Positions 1 through 7,668 of a stretch of DNA of 25,646 bases are shown one piece after another. Where the stretch lies: NCBI GenBank assembly GCA_014238195.1, contig JABABO010000403.1, positions 1 through 25,646 of the forward strand. The letters are read 5' to 3'. The translations under genes and the position numbers were made by a program. This DNA is from Kordiimonadaceae bacterium (lineage in GTDB: Bacteria > Pseudomonadota > Alphaproteobacteria > Sphingomonadales > Kordiimonadaceae). The notes beneath the pieces are model-generated. The model was not told the origin of the DNA, did not search any database, and saw only the letters and a list, made by a program, of their open reading frames with translations. Position 1 is the stretch's first letter. Every line of letters starts with the position of its first letter.

Positions 1-579
1 ATGGCAAAGTTATATTTTAATTACTCGGCCATGAATGCTGGAAAATCAACAAATTTACTGCAATCAAGTTTCAATTATATTGAACGTGGTATGAAGACAC
101 TGTTGTTTACAGCGGCCCTTGATGACCGTGCAGGTGCAGGATTGATTGCCAGCCGTCTTGGGATCAGCAGTGAAGCCATAAAATTCAGCGCTGCCACTAA
201 TCTATTGGCGGCGATTAAAAAAGCCCATAGCCGCGAAGCACTTGATTGTGTCTTGCTTGATGAAGCGCAATTTTTAACCAAGGCACATGTTTTTCAACTT
301 GCAAAAATTACAGATGAACTCCATATCCCCGTTTTATGTTATGGCCTGCGGACAGACTTCCAAGGGAACTTATTTGAAGGCAGTCAATGGTTGCTCGCGT
401 TAGCCGATGAACTGCGGGAGCTGAAAACCATTTGCACATGCGGCAGAAAAGCGACGATGAACTTACGCATTGATGCCGCAGGCAATGCCGTGAGGGAGGG
501 GGATTCCATAGAAATTGGTGGAAATGAGCGCTATATTGCCCTCTGTCGTAAGCATTTTATGGAAAAAATCGGCTGGTAG
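1..579 (+). CDS. tdk: Thymidine kinase (type II, TK1-like)
   Basis: Phosphorylates thymidine to dTMP with ATP in the cytoplasmic pyrimidine salvage pathway. The 192-residue product is full length for the bacterial TK1-like family. Seen in the sequence: an N-terminal P-loop (MNAGKST, residues 11-17), a DEAQF motif at 87-91 whose Glu88 matches the family's catalytic base, and a zinc site of Cys145, Cys147, Cys182 and His185 (CTC and CRKH). Between the two zinc halves lies the lasso segment with the IGGNERY sequence that closes over the nucleoside. The gene begins at the first base of the window, so its ribosome site and promoter are not visible. No terminator is evident after the TAG stop, and it appears unrelated to its neighbours. 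Confidence 0.96.
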   Translation: MAKLYFNYSAMNAGKSTNLLQSSFNYIERGMKTLLFTAALDDRAGAGLIASRLGISSEAIKFSAATNLLAAIKKAHSREALDCVLLDEAQFLTKAHVFQLAKITDELHIPVLCYGLRTDFQGNLFEGSQWLLALADELRELKTICTCGRKATMNLRIDAAGNAVREGDSIEIGGNERYIALCRKHFMEKIGW

Positions 580-950
580 AGCGACTTTATCTTACTCTTC
601 GTGGTCAATAATAATGCTTTCAGTAAATGTTTAATCTTGGCGAGTCGCCAACGTCTTGTCTGCAATAGACCAGCACAGAGCATTTACACCCTCGCGTAAA
701 GTCCTAGTGCGCTATTTTTATCAATTTTAAGCACGAAAACCTTACCAAAAGACCGACCGTATTAACCATTTGCTGTATAATTACCACAGTAGGAAATATT
801 TCTTATTTGACTGTCATGATAGTGAAACACAAAGCTTTCAGATTCCAAGGAAATAGGCCAAGAATATTATTTGTTGCAAGTGCAATTATCTATATATTGT
901 GTGAGCATTATGTTTAGTACACACTATCGTGTGGTTAGGGGACCCTACAT
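580..950. other. Intergenic region without a gene
   Basis: This 371-base AT-rich gap between the thymidine kinase and phosphatase genes has no convincing open frame on either strand. It contains a perfect 7+1+7 palindrome at 637-651 and a shorter TTGCA/TGCAA inverted repeat at 874-885. A plausible Shine-Dalgarno AGGGGA for the next gene lies at 937-942. I could not find a hairpin followed by a T run to end the thymidine kinase transcript, nor a strong -35/-10 pair. Confidence 0.7.
637..651. promoter_or_regulatory. Perfect palindrome, possible operator
   Basis: TTGGCGA-G-TCGCCAA is a perfect inverted repeat with a single central base, 58 bases after the thymidine kinase stop and about 300 bases before the phosphatase start. 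The one-base centre rules out a good RNA hairpin and no T run follows, so a dimeric regulator site is more likely than a terminator. Which protein would bind is unknown, and chance cannot be excluded. Confidence 0.3.
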
Positions 951-2087
951 ATGTTGCTTTGGAAAGCAAAATCCGTGTTTTTAATTTTAATTGCTGCTAG
1001 TTTCTTTAGTGGTTTGCTCACACCTACAATTCAAGCAACAGACAGTATTAAACCGCCGATAAAAGCTACTCCCCTTAACCCTAACACTGTATTAACCAGA
1101 ATTGCCTTCGCGTCCTGCATGAATGAAGAAAAGCCCGCACCAATCTGGCAATCCATTACCAAGGATAACCCCGATTTATTCCTGTTCATGGGGGATAATA
1201 TATATGCAGATCGTAATCGCGGTGATTATGTCGACACTCCAGGGGCGGCTGAGATGAAATTCGCCTACCGCATCATGGCAAAGCACCCGGATTTTACTCC
1301 CTTTTATGCTGAGACACCAATGCTAGCCACGTGGGACGACCATGACTATGGCTATAATGATGCGGGCGCTGAATTTGCACACAAGCATATCGCCAAAGAC
1401 CTGATGCTTGATTTTTTTGGTTACCCAGCGGGTGATGCGACACGTAGCCGCGACGGTGTTTATCATGCGCGTATTTTTGGCCCTGAAGGCAAGCGTGTAC
1501 AAATTATCATGCTGGATGTCCGTTGGTTTCGCACCGCACTAACCAAAACCGATGACTATGGGGCTCAGGGCAAAGAACGCTATCTGCCATCAGCCGATCC
1601 CAATCAAAATATGCTTGGCGATGACCAGTGGGCCTGGCTGCAACAACAATTAACAGAGCCAGCTGAGCTGCGATTGATTGTTTCACCGATCCAAGTCATT
1701 TCCGAAGCCCATGGCTGGGAAGCTTGGCGATTGATGCCAAACCAGCGTGAAAAGCTTTATGAAACAATTAGCAAGGCTGCAGGCGGTTATAGCGTTATTT
1801 TAAGCGGTGACCGCCACGTAGGCGGGCTTTACAAAACAGCTACAAAAAATACCAACCCGATTATTGAACTGTCAACAAGCAGCTTAAATGCATCTTTTAA
1901 CGCTTCGGTTGCTATTGCCAGCGAATGGGATAAAGCCAACCAAATAGGCAAGCTTTACGGCCCTGAAAATTACGGCGACATGGTCATTGATTGGGATAAT
2001 GGCTTGATAACACTCAACCTGAAAAGTATGACAGGTAAACCTGTAAGGGCGGTCACCCTTAGCTTTCTGAACATAAACGAAAATTAG
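951..2087 (+). CDS. PhoD-like alkaline phosphatase (secreted metallophosphoesterase)
   Basis: Predicted exported phosphodiesterase/phosphatase of the PhoD (PF09423) metallophosphatase family, which releases phosphate from organic phosphate esters using a metal cluster. Seen in the sequence: an N-terminal signal peptide with a hydrophobic core (residues 9-23) and a likely cleavage near IQA-TD (about 30). The family motifs follow: IAFASC, then FMGDNIYAD, then the ATWDDHDYGYND block, and near the C-terminus SGDRHVGG. These Asp, Asn and His residues are the usual metal ligands. At 378 residues it is shorter than Bacillus PhoD and lacks that protein's separate N-terminal domain. The start is supported by AGGGGA at 937-942. 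The next gene, an outer-membrane receptor, begins 66 bases after the stop with no terminator between, so co-transcription is possible. The actual substrate (phosphomonoester, diester or phospholipid) cannot be read from sequence. Confidence 0.87.
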   Translation: MLLWKAKSVFLILIAASFFSGLLTPTIQATDSIKPPIKATPLNPNTVLTRIAFASCMNEEKPAPIWQSITKDNPDLFLFMGDNIYADRNRGDYVDTPGAAEMKFAYRIMAKHPDFTPFYAETPMLATWDDHDYGYNDAGAEFAHKHIAKDLMLDFFGYPAGDATRSRDGVYHARIFGPEGKRVQIIMLDVRWFRTALTKTDDYGAQGKERYLPSADPNQNMLGDDQWAWLQQQLTEPAELRLIVSPIQVISEAHGWEAWRLMPNQREKLYETISKAAGGYSVILSGDRHVGGLYKTATKNTNPIIELSTSSLNASFNASVAIASEWDKANQIGKLYGPENYGDMVIDWDNGLITLNLKSMTGKPVRAVTLSFLNINEN

Positions 2088-2153
2088 TAACGGCTTAGCC
2101 CGTTGGCGAAGCTTCCTGATAACCAAAACCTATAACGAATGAGAGAGTGGAAT

Positions 2154-5100
2154 ATGAAACGTTCTTTAAAAAATATGCTCCTTGGCGGGGCCGCAGCAGC
2201 AACAATGCTTGCAACTATCCCAGCTTTTGGGCAAGAAACAGCAACATCAATTAGGGGACAAATCACAGACCCAAATGGTAACCCACTCGCGGGTCAAACC
2301 ATTACAATTACCAATCCAGAAACAGGTATTAGTCGCACAACAACCACATCATCAACAGGAACATATAATGTACGCGGCCTTGCTGTGGGTGGCCCGTACA
2401 CAATCCGCGTAGACAGCAACGATTATACCGACGAAGTCGTAAACGGTGTTCAGCTGCAGCTTGGTGTGGTTTTCAATGCGAATATCGAACTGGACCCAAT
2501 TGGGAACCTTGAAGAAATTGTCGTATCCGCATCAGCTTTGACATCAGCGCGTATAGCCACGGGTCCCGCGTCGACCTATAACCTAGCTGACATTGAAAAT
2601 GCGATTACCTTCAACCGCGACATCAAGGACCTGATCCGTCAAGATGCAAGGGTTTATATTAACGAAGCAGACGATGATAACATTCAATGCGGCGGCGCTA
2701 ACCCGCGGTTTAATTCGATTACCATTGACGGGGCTGGTTTGAATGATAATTTTGGCCTGAACAGAAATGGCTACCCGACAATTCGGGTGCCCTACAGCAT
2801 TAACGCCATTAAGCAAGTCTCCTTAGAACTCGCCCCGTTTGATGTTGAATATGGGCAATTTACAGCCTGTAACATTAACGCAGTCACCAAATCAGGCACC
2901 AATGAATTTCATGGTGGAGCCTTCTATGAATATACCAGTGATAGTTTTCGTGCGAGCAACTTGGAAGACGATAGCTTTTCTAATGGCAATTACACAAAGA
3001 AAAAATACGGGGTCACCCTTGGCGGCCCAATCATTCAGGACAAACTATTTTTCTTTGGTTCCTATGAAGAATTAGACGGTGTAGATTTGTTTGACCGTGG
3101 CCCCGCTGGTTCTGGCAAAGCCCGAGAAATTGGCGGCGTATCACAAGCCCAATATGATGAAATTTTACGCATTGCCCGTGATGTTTATAATTATGACCCT
3201 GGCGGACTACCTGAATCACTGCCTGTTGCAGATGAAAAAATCATCGCCAAGATCGACTGGAACATCACAGACCAGCACCGTCTTGCATTGACGTACCTTT
3301 ACAATGACGGTTTTGAAGTCCGCGAATCAGATAGTGATAATGACGAACTGGAATTTTCAAATCACTATTACAATAATGCCATAAAGCTGAAATCTTATAC
3401 GGGATCGCTTTATAGTAACTGGACAGATAACCTCAGCACTGAAATGCGGGTTTCTTATACCGATGTGGATAAAGACGTGGCTTCGCTTGGTGGTACTGAG
3501 TTTGGTGAAGTACGGATTGAAACATTTAGCGAACCCGATGCAGAAGGCAACCGTGAACGCGCACTTGTTTACCTTGGTTCCGATGATAGCCGCCAAGCAA
3601 ATGACCTTAATTATTCAACATTAAATTATAAGCTTGCGGCAAATTATCAAACAGGCGATCACACGATCACTGTTGGCCTAGAGCGTATCGAAATTGATGT
3701 GTTTAATTTGTTCGTTCAAGAAGCCGAAGGCGAAATTCGCTTCCGTGATATTGATGATCTGGGGCTTACGGCTATCCAAGCCTTTGAGGCTGGCAGACCT
3801 GAACGCTTTATCTATGAAAATGCAGCGGGTTCAAATGACTATAACGATGCGGCGGCAACGTTTAAATATAATGTCAACACGGCTTACATCCAAGATGAGT
3901 ATTTCATGGCTGATGCTGGTATAACCATTACGGCAGGGCTGCGCTATGATTGGTACACCAGCAGTGATGTGCCAACCGAAAACCCGAACTTCATCGCACG
4001 GAATGGCTTTAGTAACGCAACAAACTTTGATGGCCGTAGTATTTTACTGCCACGACTTGGTATTGAGTGGGACTTTAGCGACGACATTAAAATACACGGT
4101 GGTATCGGTCTTTATTCTGGCGGTAATCCAAATGTCTGGCTATCGAACAACTATTCCAACAACGGTATTACACAAGTTGAGGTTTCAGCGCGTGATTATG
4201 ACGACAGTGCTGATAGCCCAACATTATTCACCGACCCAACCATTGATGGCGGCGACCCGATTTATTCGATCCCAACACGTTTATATAACGATGTTGCGTC
4301 TGGCACAGCAAACAGTGGTGTTAATGCTGTGGACCCTGATTTTAAAATCCCAACAGAAATGAAAATTGCGCTGGGTACAAAAATCCGCTTTGATGCACCC
4401 GCAGGATTGGGTAATGATTATTTATTCAGTGCCGATGTGCTTTACAGCAAAATGCGTAATGCAGCCCGTATCATTGACACATCCCTTGAAACCATAGGCA
4501 CCGCCCCTGATGGACGCCCATTATTTGCATCTATAGATCGGTCTATTCCTGAATGTGTTGCTGATCCAACGGGTAACCCATTTGGTGGCTGTCACCGCTG
4601 GTTCGCGTCTGATTATATTCTAACCAATGCCGATGGTGGTCGGGCGATTAGCTTTTCTGCGGCCTTAGAAAAATCATACGAAAATGGCATCGATTGGTCG
4701 TTTGCTTATTCCTACACAGACAGCAAAGATGTCGCACCGATGACCAGTTCTGTAGCCTTTTCGAACTTTTCTGGGTTTGCCGCGAGTGACCGTAACAACC
4801 CAGAATCAGCAACATCCAATTATGTAATCCCCCATCGTTTCACGGCTCAATTCAGCTGGGCGCATGATTTTTGGGATGATAATACCACGCGCGTCAGTTT
4901 GTATGGTCAGTTGAACCAAGGGCGGCCTTTTTCCTACGTGTTTGTTGATGGCGGTGGTTCTTTTAACTCTGTCTATGATGAGTTCGGTGACGGTGTTGAC
5001 GGCGGGGCATTATTATATGTACCGACGGGTGCTGATGACCCGAATGTTGTCTTTGGGGAAGACTTTAATCAGGATGCTTTCTTTACCTACCTAGAAGAAA

Positions 5101-5441
5101 CTGGTCTTTCTGATTATGCTGGCGAAATTGCCCCGCGTAATGGTTTCCATTCTAATTGGTGGAGCAAGGTTGACTTGAAAATCACTCAGGACATTCCAGC
5201 TTTCATGGAAGGCCACAAAGCCCAAGCATATATGGTTGTCAACAATCTAACCAACCTGATCGATAGTGACTGGGGTGTTTTGTATGAAGCGGGTTTCCCA
5301 CGGATGTTGGAAATTGTGGATGCCCGTATTGATACAGATGCTAATAAATATATCTTCAATGAGGCCTTTCTACAAACTCAGGACCGTGTCACCACCCCAT
5401 CGCAGTGGGAAATTAAATTTGGTATCAAGTACGATTTCTAA
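2154..5441 (+). CDS. Oar-like TonB-dependent receptor with carboxypeptidase-regulatory-like N-terminal domain
   Basis: Outer-membrane gated channel that imports an unknown ligand using TonB energy. I start at ATG 2154 rather than the in-frame ATG at 2139, because the purine-rich GAGAGAG (2141-2147) then serves as ribosome site and the protein opens directly with a signal peptide ending near AFGQ. The product has 1095 residues. Domains in order are a carboxypeptidase-regulatory-like/CnaB-type beta-sandwich (about 30-115, beginning SIRGQITDPNGNPLAG), a TonB-box-like LEEIVV, and a plug domain. The plug includes the GGANPRFNSITIDG and GLNRNGYP stretches typical of Oar-type receptors. A long beta-barrel then ends in the aromatic EIKFGIKYDF. 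Such receptors often import large or organic substrates rather than siderophores, and no Fur site is seen here. The secreted phosphatase upstream may process its substrate, which is inference only. A terminator follows. Confidence 0.88.
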   Translation: MKRSLKNMLLGGAAAATMLATIPAFGQETATSIRGQITDPNGNPLAGQTITITNPETGISRTTTTSSTGTYNVRGLAVGGPYTIRVDSNDYTDEVVNGVQLQLGVVFNANIELDPIGNLEEIVVSASALTSARIATGPASTYNLADIENAITFNRDIKDLIRQDARVYINEADDDNIQCGGANPRFNSITIDGAGLNDNFGLNRNGYPTIRVPYSINAIKQVSLELAPFDVEYGQFTACNINAVTKSGTNEFHGGAFYEYTSDSFRASNLEDDSFSNGNYTKKKYGVTLGGPIIQDKLFFFGSYEELDGVDLFDRGPAGSGKAREIGGVSQAQYDEILRIARDVYNYDPGGLPESLPVADEKIIAKIDWNITDQHRLALTYLYNDGFEVRESDSDNDELEFSNHYYNNAIKLKSYTGSLYSNWTDNLSTEMRVSYTDVDKDVASLGGTEFGEVRIETFSEPDAEGNRERALVYLGSDDSRQANDLNYSTLNYKLAANYQTGDHTITVGLERIEIDVFNLFVQEAEGEIRFRDIDDLGLTAIQAFEAGRPERFIYENAAGSNDYNDAAATFKYNVNTAYIQDEYFMADAGITITAGLRYDWYTSSDVPTENPNFIARNGFSNATNFDGRSILLPRLGIEWDFSDDIKIHGGIGLYSGGNPNVWLSNNYSNNGITQVEVSARDYDDSADSPTLFTDPTIDGGDPIYSIPTRLYNDVASGTANSGVNAVDPDFKIPTEMKIALGTKIRFDAPAGLGNDYLFSADVLYSKMRNAARIIDTSLETIGTAPDGRPLFASIDRSIPECVADPTGNPFGGCHRWFASDYILTNADGGRAISFSAALEKSYENGIDWSFAYSYTDSKDVAPMTSSVAFSNFSGFAASDRNNPESATSNYVIPHRFTAQFSWAHDFWDDNTTRVSLYGQLNQGRPFSYVFVDGGGSFNSVYDEFGDGVDGGALLYVPTGADDPNVVFGEDFNQDAFFTYLEETGLSDYAGEIAPRNGFHSNWWSKVDLKITQDIPAFMEGHKAQAYMVVNNLTNLIDSDWGVLYEAGFPRMLEIVDARIDTDANKYIFNEAFLQTQDRVTTPSQWEIKFGIKYDF

Positions 5442-5465
5442 ATCCAGCTTGTCCCTAAAAACATC

Positions 5466-5493
5466 AAAGCCCGCCGATCTGGTGGGCTTTTTT
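5466..5493 (+). terminator. Rho-independent terminator after the Oar-like receptor
   Basis: Ten-base-pair stem AAAGCCCGCC (5466-5475) with GGTGGGCTTT (5481-5490), one G-U pair and loop GATCT, running into a six-T tract that starts inside the stem (5488-5493). It lies 25 bases after the receptor stop and separates it from the sulfatase-like gene. Confidence 0.85.
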
Positions 5494-5601
5494 GTAGCTT
5501 AGAGCAAAGTATGCATAGCTTGTAGCCAAATAAGGTGATAAAAATTCACCACAATTGGCTATATAGGCAGATTAGCGACAGGACGCCAAGGATACAGACC
5601 T

Positions 5602-7551
5602 ATGATAAACCGCTATTCAATCGTCTATATTTTGATGCTAGCTCTTGTGATCGTGGCTGAGATTAGTTTAGTTGAGTATAAATATTATATTTTTTCTGGT
5701 GGGATGAATCAAACCGCTCCATTAGAAAGCATTCCGCAAATTCTAAGCTTTCTTGTAACCTATTTGTTCAGTTTTTTTGCTGTATTCTTGATCTATGTTT
5801 TGTCTGTTAATGTTATAAAATTACGCTTTAGGCTCACCGAGCATAAAATCACACTTGATACGGTATTCTGGTTCTGCTTGATATACGGTGTTACATTAGC
5901 CCTTAAATTCAAACTCCATTCCTATTTTTCTGACGCTATGGACGCTAATTTGATGGCCAACATAGCGGGCGGTAGTTTGATAAATGCTGTTAGGTATGCA
6001 TCTTCAGAAGTCTTGGTTGCCGTTGTGCCCATTATATTAGCCATCCTTGGCTATTATGCTGTTAAACGCCTGCTAACCCAACAACGCACATATTCCCACC
6101 TTACAATACACGCTTTGCATCTGTTTAAGGCCTCAGTCGCTTGGGCGCTGCTAGCGGCTATGATTATCGTACCGATTTTCCTTGCCCACAGTGATGAACC
6201 GACCGCACGGGCAGCAAAAAAAACCCAATCCTTTCGATGGGTAAACGATACAGCTAGCAATCTGTTGGACATTGACCGTGATGGATCGTCCCCAATATCT
6301 GTGCCAAGCGACCCTGATAATTTTGATGGTTCAATTTTTTACGGCGCGGTTGATCTACCGCTGAACGGTATTGATGAAAATGGGCTTAACGGCGATTTTA
6401 ACCCTAATGAAACACAATCTGCACCCTTTGCTTTTTCATGGCAAGGAAAACCCCCGAAGCATATTTTTCTTTTGGTCATTGAAAGCGCACGCGGGGATGC
6501 ATTTGGGAAAACCATCGGCGGCGAAACAGCGCTTCCAACGATTACCCATCTCGGCCAAACAGGTATGGCTACACGCGCCTATTACAGCCACGTGGGTTTT
6601 ACCGCCGCTAGCTTGCACGCGCTTTTTACAGGTGGTTACGCCCCTGCCCCTAGTGAAGCAAGTTTATTCCAAGTCGCTCATCAAAATGCCTGGGTCTCGG
6701 CTGTTATTTCAGGGCAAGACGAAACATGGGGCGGTTTAGATATCAACACAGGTCACCGCGCTTTGGCTGAATATTTTTATGACCCGCAAGAAGACCCGGA
6801 AAAAAGGGTTTTTCCCTCTAAACTGCCAAGCAGCATCAAACTTTCTGGTGCGGCCCTTGCTGATGCTTTTGAGACTTACACCGATCAAACAAATTGGGAG
6901 CAAAAACACTTTATTTATATGAATTTTCAAGCAGCACATTTCCCTTATTACCATTCCCAAATGCCCCTGAAATTCATAGACAAAGATATTCCACGCGCCA
7001 AAATCAAAAAAGAGGAGGCCCAATGGGTACAAAATACCTATTGGAATGCTCTGCATTATTCTGATCAGCAAATAAAGCGTGTGCTGCAAAGACTAAAGCA
7101 AAAAAATATTTTGGATGAGAGTTTGGTGATTATTATTGGCGATCACGGGGAAGAATTATTCGAAGATCAATATCTAGGCCATGGCCACGCCTTAAATGAC
7201 CGACAATTAAATACCTTGTTTGTGTCTTCAACAAATCAGTTAAAAGTCAATCGCCCCATAGGACATGTCGACCTGCACGCCTTACTGACCCAGTTAATTT
7301 CTGGTCAAAAACCCATAAATTATAAGGCTAGAGCTTGTGTGTTCCATCATATCGGAGCGCTTGATAAGCCAACAATTATAGGCGAAACCTGCCCGGATCA
7401 AACGCGGCGTATCTATAATTTTCGTGAAAATATATTCAGAATTGAACACAGACTAAGTGGCCAAACGGTCACAAAAATTGTTCAAGGAGACAAACGACTT
7501 AAGCAATTATTCAATACCTATGAAAGCGTCTTATTTCATAACCAAAAGTAA
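5602..7551 (+). CDS. Membrane sulfatase-family protein (phosphoethanolamine transferase/LTA synthase-like)
   Basis: Inner-membrane protein of 649 residues with an N-terminal membrane region and a periplasmic alkaline-phosphatase-superfamily domain. Hydrophobic segments are seen near residues 8-25, 47-68, 84-101, 134-153 and 172-192. The catalytic domain starts near 283 with PKHIFLLVIESARGDAF, where Glu294 is the expected metal ligand. Thr334 in the GFTAAS sequence sits where this superfamily has its nucleophile. DHGEELFED (from Asp514) and GHGHAL complete the metal site. Five membrane helices followed by this domain is the layout of EptA-type phosphoethanolamine transferases and lipoteichoic acid synthases. 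The sequence shows no sulfatase Cys/Ser maturation motif (CxPxR), so group transfer to a lipid or glycan headgroup is more likely than sulfate ester cleavage. AAGGA at 5588-5592 supports the start. It looks like a single-gene unit; its substrate is unknown. Confidence 0.8.
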   Translation: MINRYSIVYILMLALVIVAEISLVEYKYYIFSGGMNQTAPLESIPQILSFLVTYLFSFFAVFLIYVLSVNVIKLRFRLTEHKITLDTVFWFCLIYGVTLALKFKLHSYFSDAMDANLMANIAGGSLINAVRYASSEVLVAVVPIILAILGYYAVKRLLTQQRTYSHLTIHALHLFKASVAWALLAAMIIVPIFLAHSDEPTARAAKKTQSFRWVNDTASNLLDIDRDGSSPISVPSDPDNFDGSIFYGAVDLPLNGIDENGLNGDFNPNETQSAPFAFSWQGKPPKHIFLLVIESARGDAFGKTIGGETALPTITHLGQTGMATRAYYSHVGFTAASLHALFTGGYAPAPSEASLFQVAHQNAWVSAVISGQDETWGGLDINTGHRALAEYFYDPQEDPEKRVFPSKLPSSIKLSGAALADAFETYTDQTNWEQKHFIYMNFQAAHFPYYHSQMPLKFIDKDIPRAKIKKEEAQWVQNTYWNALHYSDQQIKRVLQRLKQKNILDESLVIIIGDHGEELFEDQYLGHGHALNDRQLNTLFVSSTNQLKVNRPIGHVDLHALLTQLISGQKPINYKARACVFHHIGALDKPTIIGETCPDQTRRIYNFRENIFRIEHRLSGQTVTKIVQGDKRLKQLFNTYESVLFHNQK

Positions 7552-7601
7552 CTGCCATTTATCCGTAATTTGAATTTGCCAATAGAATTTTTCTCATTAT
7601 T

Positions 7602-7620
7602 ACTATTGATAATCATTCTC
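7602..7620. promoter_or_regulatory. Fur box-like site 1
   Basis: The 19-base stretch ending GATAATCATTCTC matches the classical Fur box GATAATGATAATCATTATC at 15 of 19 positions by my count. It overlaps a possible -35 (TTGATA, 7606-7611), with weak -10 candidates around 7627-7634, so Fur-iron binding would block transcription of the receptor that starts at 7669. Confidence 0.7.
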
Positions 7621-7635
7621 AACTAATATATTGAT

Positions 7636-7654
7636 GCTTTTAATAATCATTCTC
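7636..7654. promoter_or_regulatory. Fur box-like site 2
   Basis: A second copy of the motif, sharing AATAATCATTCTC with the Fur consensus and matching about 14 of 19 positions. It lies 34 bases downstream of the first copy, just before the ribosome site (GAGG, 7660-7663). Both copies share the 11-base core AATCATTCTCA. Two sites on one promoter suggest tight iron control. Confidence 0.65.
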
Positions 7655-7668
7655 AATTTGAGGCATTT

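Noticed and set aside
936..947. TAGGG-GA-CCCTA inverted repeat over the phosphatase ribosome site, as a translation-blocking hairpin
   Set aside because: The two-base loop is too small for a stable hairpin with this stem; most likely it is coincidental with the AGGGGA ribosome site.
3946..4362. A 138-codon + strand frame within the Oar-like receptor
   Set aside because: The receptor barrel is continuous through this stretch, and the alternative frame has biased, low-information composition.
5602..7551. Calling the membrane protein a true sulfatase
   Set aside because: The CxPxR/SxPxR formylglycine maturation motif is absent, and the multi-helix N-terminus fits phosphoethanolamine transferase/LTA synthase-like proteins better.
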